From VXRN01 sp963664365 (GTDB taxonomy: Bacteria; Chloroflexota; Dehalococcoidia; Lucifugimonadales; UBA1123): a stretch of DNA of 64,000 bases. Shown one piece after another: positions 8,390-15,561 of the stretch. Each line of letters starts with the position of its first letter. The first letter of the stretch is position 1. The position numbers and the translations under genes are program-made. A model generated the notes under the pieces. That model searched no databases, had not been told where the DNA came from, and was given only the letters and a program-made list of their open reading frames with translations. Location: the NCBI GenBank assembly GCA_963664365.1, contig OY761144.1:124001-188000 (forward strand), written 5' to 3'.

Positions 8390-9724
8390 TTAGACCCAGA
8401 TTTTGATGGGGATTCGTTCTATCATCAGTTCGGTAATGGCGTGGACTAGGGCGTCGGCGCGGTCGGGGGAGCCGGAGGGTCCAAGTTCGGCGGACCAGGT
8501 ACACATCTGGTCTTCGAGTTCGGGGAAGCGGCCTATGTGGTGGACTCGTCCCTGTTCGTAGAGGGCGGCTACGGGTTCGGCGCGTAGGTATTTGCCGGTC
8601 CTGGCCTTGATGCCCTTGTATGGGAGAGAGCGGGGGACGGCGGCTTTGAGAGTGGACTTGACGAGGTCTCCGCCGGCGTTGTCTTCGGCGATGATTCGGG
8701 AGGCATTGAACTTGTCGAAGAGGTGGACGGCTCGCATCGCCCAGCCCTGGGGGGTGAGCCGGCCGGACTCGTCGGCGATGACGTAGGCATGTTCGCGGTG
8801 CATGTCGGCGCCGACGACGACTATTCCGGTCTCGGAGCTGCTGGGCTTGGCGGACATGGCGGGGTCTATGGCGACGACGATGCGGGCTACGGGCGGATGG
8901 CTCGCGAGTCGGGCGTCTTCTATCCATTCGCGTTTCCAGAGGGCGTCTTCGTACTCATCGGCGAGTTCGGCGTGGATTTCCTGTCGTCCGAGGCGCGTGC
9001 CGTCGTAGCGTTCGATTATGCCGTTGAAGAAGGATGGGGCGAGATTGTCGCGGTTGTCGAAGGTTGAGCCGCGTGTGACGTGGACGCCTGGGCTGACGGG
9101 CAGGCTTCTGATCAGTTCGATGGGCCTGGGCGTGGTGGTGATGACGGAGCGGGGGTGTCCTCCGGTTCTGAGGGCGAAGTTGAGGTTGTCCCAAGTCTGT
9201 TCGGGGTATTCCCAAGAAGCGAGTTCGTCGCACCATGCGGCGTCGAACTCTGGGCCTCGCATCTGGTCGGGTTCGTGGCTAGAGAATACGAGGGCGTAGG
9301 CTCCGGTGGGCCATGTTAGCTTTCGCTTGGATGGTTCGTAGGTGGGTTTGTTCCAGGGCGGGCAGACGTTGAGCAGTCCGGACTCGCCTTCGATCATGAT
9401 GGCCTGTGCTTCGGGTATGGTTCGGGCGATGAGGGCTATGCGGCGGGCGGCGCGTTCTTCTACCTGAGCGCGTACCCATTCGGCGCCTGTGCGGGTCTTG
9501 CCGAAGCCGCGGCCGGCTAGGATTAGCCAGGTGACCCAGTCGCCGGGTGGCGGCAACTGGGAGTCGCGGGCGTGGAGGGGCCAGTTGTATTTGAGCTTTG
9601 AGGCTTCGTGTTCGTCGAGGGCGCGCCGGTAGGCGCGGACGGCGGCCACACGCTGGTCGCGCGGAAGCCGGCTCAGCTCGTCTATGATCTCAGATAGCAG
9701 GTCGTCAGCGGTTAGTTTCGTCAT
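8390..9724 (-). CDS. Phage/GTA-type terminase large subunit (DNA packaging ATPase-nuclease)
   Basis: Packages DNA into a capsid: N-terminal ATPase motor plus C-terminal RNase H-like nuclease. The 444-aa protein has a Walker A motif AGRGFGKT at residues 70-77 followed by TRTGAEW, a form typical of the terminases of gene transfer agents and HK97-like phages. Walker B with catalytic Glu is DAAWCDE (161-167). Nuclease acidic residues appear at D287 (AIDPAM), E347/D348 (AEDN) and D421/D424 (PDRADA). All motifs are intact and length is normal, so it looks functional. ATG overlaps the stop of the upstream small-subunit-like gene (ATGA), implying translational coupling. No portal gene follows; the portal is 26 kb away. 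Confidence 0.93.
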   Translation of the reverse strand: MTKLTADDLLSEIIDELSRLPRDQRVAAVRAYRRALDEHEASKLKYNWPLHARDSQLPPPGDWVTWLILAGRGFGKTRTGAEWVRAQVEERAARRIALIARTIPEAQAIMIEGESGLLNVCPPWNKPTYEPSKRKLTWPTGAYALVFSSHEPDQMRGPEFDAAWCDELASWEYPEQTWDNLNFALRTGGHPRSVITTTPRPIELIRSLPVSPGVHVTRGSTFDNRDNLAPSFFNGIIERYDGTRLGRQEIHAELADEYEDALWKREWIEDARLASHPPVARIVVAIDPAMSAKPSSSETGIVVVGADMHREHAYVIADESGRLTPQGWAMRAVHLFDKFNASRIIAEDNAGGDLVKSTLKAAVPRSLPYKGIKARTGKYLRAEPVAALYEQGRVHHIGRFPELEDQMCTWSAELGPSGSPDRADALVHAITELMIERIPIKIWV

Positions 9725-10635
9725 GGGTCAGGCGGTTTGTCGTCATCTTCATGGTCGTCTGAGTGTGACGGGTATATCTCCTTGTGCTTCCGCCGGCGGC
9801 GTTCTTCGATTTCGGGCCACTGCTTTTGGCGTTCGTATCGCAGGTCGATCTCTTCCCAGAACTTGGCGGCTTCCTCTTTGGCATAGGGGGCTACCTGCTC
9901 GTCGGTAACGTTCAGGTAGCGGGAGTGGTCGAGTTTGGGGAGGTTTGGGTCGGGGGTCAGTTCGCCCTCGTCCTTCATGCGTTGGAGTTCTGCGCGGGCC
10001 TCGGCCACTTTCACGGGATCGACGTATCTCACCTTGGGGGGTTGGGGCGTCTCTTCGGCGGGCTCGGGCCTAGTGAGGGCGCGGCCGGTTCCGAGTATGC
10101 GGTCGATCAGGATGCGGACAGCCCTGACGCGGTGGTATGGGGTGACTCTTGGGTAGTCTTCGGAGCGGGCGATTTCTTCGAGCGCCTCGCGGATGGTCTG
10201 TCCGTTGTTGGTGATTTCGAGGATGTGGGTCTGGATGGTTTTTAGTAGTGAGTTTTTAGTTTTTAGTGGTGAGTCGGCGGTTGGGGCCGGGCCTAGGGCC
10301 TGGTCCAGGGTGTCTTTGATTTGGGTTACGGGGCGGGGGTTGGCGGCGGGCACCGAGGGCGATTCGCGAATCGCCCCTACGTCGTTGGCGTCGTTGGCGT
10401 CGGATTTGGGGGTTGGGGCCGGGTTGGGGTCGATTTGCTTGGGGGCTTTGCCGAAGCCTCTGTCGGCTAGGATGGTGGCGGCGGCGATGCGGTCGTTGGT
10501 GGTGGCGTTCTGGTCGTTGCCTTGGGCGATGTCGTGTAGGATCTCGATGAGTTCGAGACCGTTGTTGGTGTCCTCGAGTATGGCGTCGGCGAAGTCGAGG
10601 GCGGGGTTTGGTGTCTGTTGGGATGTGGTGGTCAT
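9721..10635 (-). CDS. Terminase small-subunit-like protein with duplicated helical domain
   Basis: A 304-aa protein I do not recognise by family name. Position (immediately upstream of terL with ATGA overlap) suggests a terminase small subunit, the DNA-recognition partner. It contains two related helical segments: residues about 25-65 (LELIEILHDIAQG...TTNDRIAAATILADRGFGK) and about 140-185 (ILEITNNGQTIREALEEIA...TPYHRVRAVRILIDRILG). The linker between them contains dispersed genomic repeats read in frame: the palindrome at 10357-10376 and a SPLKTKNSLLKT segment (about 10240-10275). A highly charged C-terminal tail follows (ERRRRKHKE). A clear paralogue lies at 26538-27512. Confidence 0.75.
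   Translation of the reverse strand: MTTTSQQTPNPALDFADAILEDTNNGLELIEILHDIAQGNDQNATTNDRIAAATILADRGFGKAPKQIDPNPAPTPKSDANDANDVGAIRESPSVPAANPRPVTQIKDTLDQALGPAPTADSPLKTKNSLLKTIQTHILEITNNGQTIREALEEIARSEDYPRVTPYHRVRAVRILIDRILGTGRALTRPEPAEETPQPPKVRYVDPVKVAEARAELQRMKDEGELTPDPNLPKLDHSRYLNVTDEQVAPYAKEEAAKFWEEIDLRYERQKQWPEIEERRRRKHKEIYPSHSDDHEDDDKPPDP
10357..10376. repeat. Perfect 20-bp palindromic repeat inside a coding region
   Basis: GGGCGATTCGCGAATCGCCC is a perfect palindrome. An identical copy extended by one base each side lies at 50869-50890, immediately after the major capsid gene. Here it falls in frame within the interdomain linker of the terminase small-subunit-like protein, where it contributes the residues GAIRES. 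Confidence 0.85.
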
Positions 10636-10683
10636 TGGTTCTTCAATAAGAAGGATAGTACATAGGTTTGGCGGTTGTCAAGG

Positions 10684-12520
10684 GTCAGAAGCAGGATTTG
10701 CGGGATTGGGGGATATTCAGGATGGGTTGGTGGGTGGATATAGGTTGTCCACGAAGGACACTAAGGGCGCGAAGGGGTTGTTGTGGTTGTCTTGGCCGGG
10801 GTTCAGGGATTTTAGATTCCTCGCTGCGCTCGGAATGACAGGAGGGGCGGCTCGGAATGACAGGGGGGCGAGTGGAATGGCGGTTGGTGTATGGTGGTTG
10901 ATGGGGTTGTCTGAACTGTGCTTTTTGTGATTGGGGTGATTTCGCTGATTGGGGGTTGTCAGAAGCAGGATTTACGGGATTGGAGGATTTTCAGGATGGG
11001 TTGGTGGGTGGATATAGGTTGTCCACGAAGGGCACTAAGGGCGCGAGGGGTTGTTGTGGTTGTCTTGGCCGGGGTTCAGGGATTTTAGATTCCTCGCTGC
11101 GCTCGGAATGACAGGAGGGGCGGCTCGGAATGACAGGGGGGCGAGTGGAATGGCGGTTGGTGTATGGTGGTTGATGGGGTTGTCTGAACTGTGATTTTTG
11201 TGATTGGGGTGATTTCGCTGATTGGGGGTTGTCTGAAGCAGGATTTGCGGGATTGGGGGATATTCAGGATGGGTTGGTGGGTGGATATAGGTTGTCCACG
11301 AAGGAGACTAAGGGCGCGAAGGGGTTGTTGTGGTTGTCTTGGCCGGGGTTCAGGGATTTTAGATTCCTCGCTGCGCTCGGAATGACAGGAGGGGCGGCTC
11401 GGAATGACAGGAGGGGCGGCTCGGAATGACAGGGGGGGCGAGTGGAATGGCGGTTGGTGTATGGTGGTTGATGGGGTTGTCTGAACTGTGATTTTTGTGA
11501 TTGGGGTGATTTCGCTGATTGGGGGTTGTCAGAAGCAGGATTTACGGGATTGGAGGATTGGCGGGATGGGTTGGTGGGTGGATATAGGTTGTCCACGAAG
11601 GACACTAAGGGCGCGAAGGGGTTGTTGTGGTTGTCTTGGCCGGGGTTCAGGGATTTTAGATTCCTCGCTGCGCTCGGAATGACAGGAGGGGCGGCTCGGA
11701 ATGACAGGAGGGGCGGCTCGGAATGACAGGGGGGCGAGTGGAATGGCGGTTGGTGTATGGTGGTTGATGGGGTTGTCTGAACTGTGCTTTTTGTGATTGG
11801 GGTGATTTCGCTGATTGGGGGTTGTCAGAAGCAGGATTTGCGGGATTGGGGGATATTCAGGATGGGTTGGTGGGTGGATATAGGTTGTCCACGAAGGACA
11901 CTAAGGGCGCGAAGGGGTTGTTGTGGTTGTCTTGGCCGGGGTTCAGGGATTTTAGATTCCTCTCTGCGCTCGGAATGACAGGAGGGGTGGCTCGGAATGA
12001 CAGGAGGGGCGGCTCGGAATGACAGGAGGGGTGGCTCGGAATGACAGGGGGGCGAGTGGAATGGCGGTTGGTGTATGGTGGTTGATGGGGTTGTCTGAAC
12101 TGTGATTTTTGTGATTGGGGTGATTTCGCTGATTGGGGGTTGTCAGAAGCAGGATTTACGGGATTGGGGGATATTCAGGATGGGTTGGTGGGTGGATATA
12201 GGTTGTCCACGAAGGACACTAAGGGCGCGAAGGGGTTGTTGTGGTTGTCTTGACCGGGGTTCAGGGATTTTAGATTCCTCTCTGCGCTCGGAATGACAGG
12301 AGGGGTGGCTCGGAATGACAGGAGGGGTGGCTCGGAATGACAGGGGGGCGAGTGGAATGTCGGTTGGTGTATGGTGGTTGATGGGGTTGTCTGAACTGTG
12401 ATTATGGTGATTGTGGTGATGTCAGAAGCAGGATTTACGGGATTGGAGGATTGGCAGGATGGGTTGGTGGGTGGATATAGGTTGTCCACGAAGGGCACTA
12501 AGGGCGCGAAGGGGTCAGGG
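10684..12520. repeat. Tandem array: six 273-318 bp composite units plus a partial seventh, with nested 22-bp repeats
   Basis: Units begin with GTCAGAAGCAGGATT (GTCTGAAGCAGG at 11231) at 10684, 10958, 11231, 11528, 11824, 12142 and 12421, giving lengths 274, 273, 297, 296, 318 and 279. Most of the length variation comes from one to three copies of a 22-bp element (CGGAATGACAGGAGGGGCGG plus CT). Each unit also contains TTGTCCACGAAGGACACTAAG and GGATTTTAGATTCCTCGCTG, motifs that occur singly elsewhere (13826-13975, 27537-27625). Because 274 and 22 are not multiples of three and the units accumulate frameshifts, I treat short ORFs here as non-coding. The array separates the terminase pair from an alcohol dehydrogenase gene. 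Confidence 0.93.
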
Positions 12521-12535
12521 ACGACCACGAGGGTT

Positions 12536-12634
12536 GCCCCCTGTATCGAGTACGGGGCAGGTTCTAGCCCTCTCCCACGTATCGAGTACGGGGCAAGCTC
12601 TAGCCCTCTCCCCCGTATCGAGTACGGGGCAGGC
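12536..12634. repeat. Three tandem CCCCGTA-TCGAG-TACGGGG hairpin repeats
   Basis: Three copies of a roughly 34-38 bp unit containing (C)CCGTATCGAGTACGGGG and CTCTAGCCCTCTCCC lie at about 12540, 12578 and 12611. The inner sequence is an inverted repeat with 7-bp arms and a TCGAG loop. Related copies occur near 8202 and 17192. No gene lies between 12520 and 12697. Confidence 0.8.
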
Positions 12635-12697
12635 TTGGGACAGGTTCGGATGGTAGAGGCTGTACCAGCCTCGTAAGTAGCCGCGGCATAGGGGGGG

Positions 12698-13753
12698 TTA
12701 GTATTCGATTATGGCGCGGCCTAGGATTTCTCCGGCTCTGAGGTCGTCGCAGGCTTCGTTTATCTGGTCGAGTTCGTAGCGGCGGGTGATTAGCCTGTCG
12801 AGGGGGAATTTGCCTTCCTGGTGCCAGCGCAGGTACATGGGGAATTCCTTCTCGGGATAGGTGGCTCCCCAACTGGCGGTGTATGTGCGCTGGCCGCCAA
12901 AGAAGAGTCGCGGGTTCAGGGTCATCTCGTCGCCGGGCACGCCGACGAGGACGGCGGTGCCGCCCGTGTTGTTGGCGCCGGGTCCGCTGCCGCGAACGGA
13001 GGGCAGTATCTGCTCGTTGGTTACGCGGAGGCCAATCGCGTCGAATGCGTAGTCGGCGCCGCCGCCGGTCAGTTCCTTGACGGCTTCGACGGGGTCGGTC
13101 TCGGATGCGTTTACGAAGTGGGTCGCGCCGAATTCGGCGGCGAACTCGAGTTTTTCGTCTTTGAGGTCGACGGCGATCAGGGGATAGGCGCCAAGTATGG
13201 CGGCCATGCGAATGGCGGACATGCCCACGCCGCCGACGCCGAAGACGGCGACGGAATCTTCGGGGCGCACTTTGGCGGTGTTCAGGACGGCTCCGGCGCC
13301 GGTGAGCACGGCGCAGCCGACGATGCAGCTAACGTCGGTGGGATGTTCCTTGCCGATTGGGACGACGAGCTCGCCGGAGGTCAGCACGTCTTCGCTCCAG
13401 GTGTACACGGGGCCGTTCAAGACCTCTTCGCGATAGGTCCCGCCAGGGGGCGAGGTCCCGCGGGGCGCGCCGGGCTGCCGCGGGGTTCGGGGGACCCAGG
13501 TTACGATGGCGTGGTCGCCCTCGTTGACGTGGGTAACGTCGCGCCCGACGTGGGTCACGACTCCGGTGCCCTCGTGTCCCATGACGGCGGGCCGTTTAGC
13601 ATTGGCGTTGTGAATCTGATGCAGTTGGGAGTGGCAGACGCCGCTGGACATGAGCTTGACGATGACTTGGTCGGGCTGAGGGTCGGGGAGTTCTATGTCA
13701 TCGACGACGAGCGGTTGTCCATGCGCGATATCGATTGCGGCTCTGCTCTTCAT
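12698..13753 (-). CDS. Zinc-type alcohol dehydrogenase (MDR family) lacking the structural-zinc cysteines
   Basis: Medium-chain NAD(P)-dependent dehydrogenase of 351 aa. The start at 13753 (MKSRAAIDIAHGQPLVVDDIELP) follows GGAGGG by four bases; a longer in-frame ORF upstream consists of dispersed-repeat sequence. Catalytic zinc ligands are visible at SSGVCHSQ and MGHEGTGVV (Cys and His-Glu). The Rossmann motif is AVFGVGGVGMSAI. The four-Cys structural-zinc lobe expected after about residue 90 is absent; that stretch reads VPRTPRQPGAPRGTSPPGG. GCAVLTGAGAVLNTAKV resembles class III/NDMA-type alcohol dehydrogenases. Substrate unknown. No operon partners. Confidence 0.88.
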   Translation of the reverse strand: MKSRAAIDIAHGQPLVVDDIELPDPQPDQVIVKLMSSGVCHSQLHQIHNANAKRPAVMGHEGTGVVTHVGRDVTHVNEGDHAIVTWVPRTPRQPGAPRGTSPPGGTYREEVLNGPVYTWSEDVLTSGELVVPIGKEHPTDVSCIVGCAVLTGAGAVLNTAKVRPEDSVAVFGVGGVGMSAIRMAAILGAYPLIAVDLKDEKLEFAAEFGATHFVNASETDPVEAVKELTGGGADYAFDAIGLRVTNEQILPSVRGSGPGANNTGGTAVLVGVPGDEMTLNPRLFFGGQRTYTASWGATYPEKEFPMYLRWHQEGKFPLDRLITRRYELDQINEACDDLRAGEILGRAIIEY

Positions 13754-13825
13754 GGATCCCTCCATTGCGCGGGTCGGGTTGGTCAGGGCCACACAGTATC
13801 GCATTGGTGATTTGGCGTCAAGTTC

Positions 13826-13975
13826 TGAAGCAGGATTTACGGGATTTGGGGGATGGGCAGGATGAGGTGGGTGGGGTTGTCCACGAAGGACACTAAGGGC
13901 GCGAAGAGGTAGTTGTAGCTGTTTTGGCTGGTGTTTAGGGATTTTGGATTCCTCGCTGCGCTCGGAATGACAGGG
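13826..13975. repeat. Isolated degenerate copy of the tandem-array unit
   Basis: Carries GAAGCAGGATTTACGGGATT, TTGTCCACGAAGGACACTAAG, GGGCGCGAAG and CCTCGCTGCGCTCGGAATGACA in the same order as the 10684-12520 units, but with internal differences. It shows that the array unit also exists as a single dispersed element. Nothing else is seen in 13754-14002. Confidence 0.8.
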
Positions 13976-14002
13976 GAAGGTGTCGGTGGGTATGACTGCT
14001 AT

Positions 14003-14031
14003 TTGACAGGGTTCCGACTCCGCGCTATGCT
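14003..14031 (+). promoter_or_regulatory. Sigma-70-type promoter of the XRE regulator gene
   Basis: TTGACA (14003-14008), a 17-bp spacer and TATGCT (14026-14031) match the consensus closely. It lies about 45 bp upstream of the gene at 14074 and its start region overlaps a perfect inverted repeat. Confidence 0.75.
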
Positions 14032-14049
14032 TGTATCGTAGTCGATACA
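14032..14049 (+). promoter_or_regulatory. Candidate operator: 7-bp inverted repeat at the promoter start region
   Basis: TGTATCG (14032-14038), four bases, then CGATACA (14043-14049). It directly abuts the -10 box, with a further TGTATC half-site near 14054. The adjacent gene encodes an XRE-type DNA-binding protein, so autoregulation by this protein is the simple reading (inference). Confidence 0.6.
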
Positions 14050-14073
14050 GCATGTATCTATGGAGATCAGATT

Positions 14074-14580
14074 ATGGTACAGGCTACAAAAGTCCAGAAT
14101 GCGAATCGGATGATGATTAGCATCGAACCGTCACGCGAGGGTCTCAATGTCTCGTTCGCGGATGGCCTTGTGTCCTCCGTGCCTTGGGACAGCATCAAGG
14201 AAGTGGACGGCCTGGCAGACGTGGACTCGATTGAGTTGGACAGTCCCGACGAAGCGCTTGTCAGAACGAGGCGGGGCGAGGTAGCAGAGATACCGTGGGA
14301 CTTCGCCAGGCATTTCGGCGACCAGGAGTACAGAGACCGGGTTGAGGAAATCGCCGCGCGGGGGCAGCGCAAGTTCGCGCGCCGCTTGCGAAATCTAAGA
14401 CGCGAGTCGGACATATCCCAGCAGAAGCTGGCGGATCTGAGCGGCGTCGGCAGGGTCACGATCGCCAGGATCGAGGCCGCGGCCCAATCTCCGAGGCTGG
14501 AAACTGTCCAGAGACTGGCTGCCGCTATGGGCTATCCGATTCAAGCCTTGATGATGGACGAGTGGGATTCCCCGGCATGA
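14074..14580 (+). CDS. XRE-family transcriptional regulator with N-terminal DUF2442-like domain
   Basis: A 168-aa protein with two parts. Residues about 15-85 look like a DUF2442 domain (ISIEPSREGLNVSFADGLVSSVPWDSIKEV). Residues about 105-160 form a helix-turn-helix of the XRE/Cro type (LRNLRRESDISQQKLADLSGVGRVTIARIEAAAQSPRLETVQRLAAAMG). Such fusions often act as antitoxins or autoregulators. A consensus promoter and a perfect inverted repeat lie directly upstream. GGAGA precedes the ATG by about eight bases. No HigB/RelE-type toxin is adjacent; the next gene is an unrelated AbrB-type protein. Confidence 0.85.
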   Translation: MVQATKVQNANRMMISIEPSREGLNVSFADGLVSSVPWDSIKEVDGLADVDSIELDSPDEALVRTRRGEVAEIPWDFARHFGDQEYRDRVEEIAARGQRKFARRLRNLRRESDISQQKLADLSGVGRVTIARIEAAAQSPRLETVQRLAAAMGYPIQALMMDEWDSPA

Positions 14581-14640
14581 CCTCCTATGCAGGACGTGAT
14601 GTAGAGTGCGATAATGGAGCCACAGTCCGAGGAGGGTCGA

Positions 14641-15081
14641 ATGAAGGTCAAGTTGGGGCGAGATGGCAGGCTTGCCATACCGACTGAGTTTGGCGAGCGT
14701 CTCCGAATCAGAGTTGGTGACATGCTTAGCTTGGAAGTCATGGACGGTGACGCCCGACTTCGGCCGGTTGAACTTACACATGATCGGCAGGCTGTAAACG
14801 GCCCCGTTTCGTCCAGGGACCTAAAGGCAACGGTTCAGGTATCATCGTGTGGAGCGATTGAGTTGCCGACCGAAGCGCGGCAGCAACTCGGCATGAAACA
14901 CGGCGATACCGTCATCATGATCATCGAAGACGGCGACCTGCTTGTGTACACTTTCGCCCGCCTGAATCAGCATGTCCGGAGTATGGCGAGAAAGTACCCG
15001 CCCTCCAACGGTCGGCTTGTCTCAGAGGATCTGATTAGAGAACGCCGCGCCGAGGCCAGAGCGGAAGAGAGATATGGATGA
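14641..15081 (+). CDS. Double AbrB/SpoVT-type DNA-binding antitoxin (VapB-like)
   Basis: About 146 aa with two swapped-hairpin AbrB-like domains: residues about 1-40 (MKVKLGRDGRLAIPTEFGERLRI) and about 60-105 (VQVSSCGAIELPTEARQQLGMKHGDTV). The ATG at 14641 is favoured over 14614 because GGAGGG stands four bases upstream. The gene overlaps by eight bases (ATGGATGA) the start of a VapC/PIN-toxin coding stump, the arrangement of a vapBC operon. It therefore looks like an antitoxin left without its toxin. A regulatory role on other promoters cannot be excluded. Confidence 0.8.
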   Translation: MKVKLGRDGRLAIPTEFGERLRIRVGDMLSLEVMDGDARLRPVELTHDRQAVNGPVSSRDLKATVQVSSCGAIELPTEARQQLGMKHGDTVIMIIEDGDLLVYTFARLNQHVRSMARKYPPSNGRLVSEDLIRERRAEARAEERYG

Positions 15082-15154
15082 GGTTGTCCTAGATGCTTCA
15101 GCAGTCTTGGCATACATCTACGGAGAGCCAGGCGCTGATGTTGTGGCGACCTAA
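15074..15154 (+). pseudogene. VapC/PIN-domain toxin stump (26 codons)
   Basis: The frame starting at ATG 15074 reads MDEVVLDASAVLAYIYGEPG and stops at TAA 15152-15154. The first strand of PIN domains (V-L-D-A-S-A-V-L-A) including the first catalytic Asp is perfectly recognisable, but the remaining roughly 100 residues are missing and are not found downstream. The next gene begins 31 nt later. This is a deletion remnant of a vapC gene. Confidence 0.8.
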
Positions 15155-15185
15155 TTCGCTAACCAAACATCAAAGGAGCGCCCAA

Positions 15186-15551
15186 ATGCCAAATCCCGTT
15201 GCGTATTTCGAGTTGGGCGGCAGGAACGCCGCCAAGCTGAAGGAGTTCTACTCGGACCTGTTCGACTGGGAGATCGATTCTGCCGGACAGTCGGGCGCGG
15301 GGACGGACTATTTCTACGTGAATCCGGTCGAAGGCGGTGTAGGCGGGGGCATCATGCAGACCGCCGGGGAAATGCCGCCCAACTACGTCATGTTCTACGT
15401 GAGCGTCGATGACCTCCAGGCACACCTGGACAAGGCCGTGAGTCTGGGCGGGCAGACACTGGTGCCGCCGATGGCCATTCCCGGAGGCATGGGGCACATC
15501 GCGGTGTTCCAGGATCCGGATGGGAATGTCATCGGGCTGCACAAGTTCTAA
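15186..15551 (+). CDS. VOC (glyoxalase/bleomycin-resistance fold) family protein
   Basis: A 121-aa protein of the vicinal-oxygen-chelate superfamily. The start ATG 15186 has AAAGGAG seven bases upstream. Motifs: PVAYFELGGRNAAKLKEFYSDLFDW at the N-terminus and GGMGHIAVFQDPDGNVIGLHKF at the C-terminus, the typical CFP30-like single-domain form. Substrate unknown. It lies just ahead of an amidase gene (10 nt gap), so the two may be co-transcribed. Confidence 0.88.
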   Translation: MPNPVAYFELGGRNAAKLKEFYSDLFDWEIDSAGQSGAGTDYFYVNPVEGGVGGGIMQTAGEMPPNYVMFYVSVDDLQAHLDKAVSLGGQTLVPPMAIPGGMGHIAVFQDPDGNVIGLHKF

Positions 15552-15561
15552 GGACCTCAAA

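Noticed and set aside
10684..12520. Possible CRISPR array
   Set aside because: Repeats are 273-318 bp composite units with no short repeat/unique-spacer pattern and no cas gene in the window.
11191..12528. Series of near-identical 64-66 codon ORFs on + and 113-117 codon ORFs on - in the repeat array
   Set aside because: They arise because the same repeat unit is read over and over; units are not multiples of three, lack consistent ribosome sites, and match the dispersed non-coding repeats.
13754..14053. N-terminal extension of the alcohol dehydrogenase frame containing CHSERSEES-like peptide
   Set aside because: This is translation of a dispersed repeat; the start at 13753 has a good ribosome site and matches the family N-terminus.
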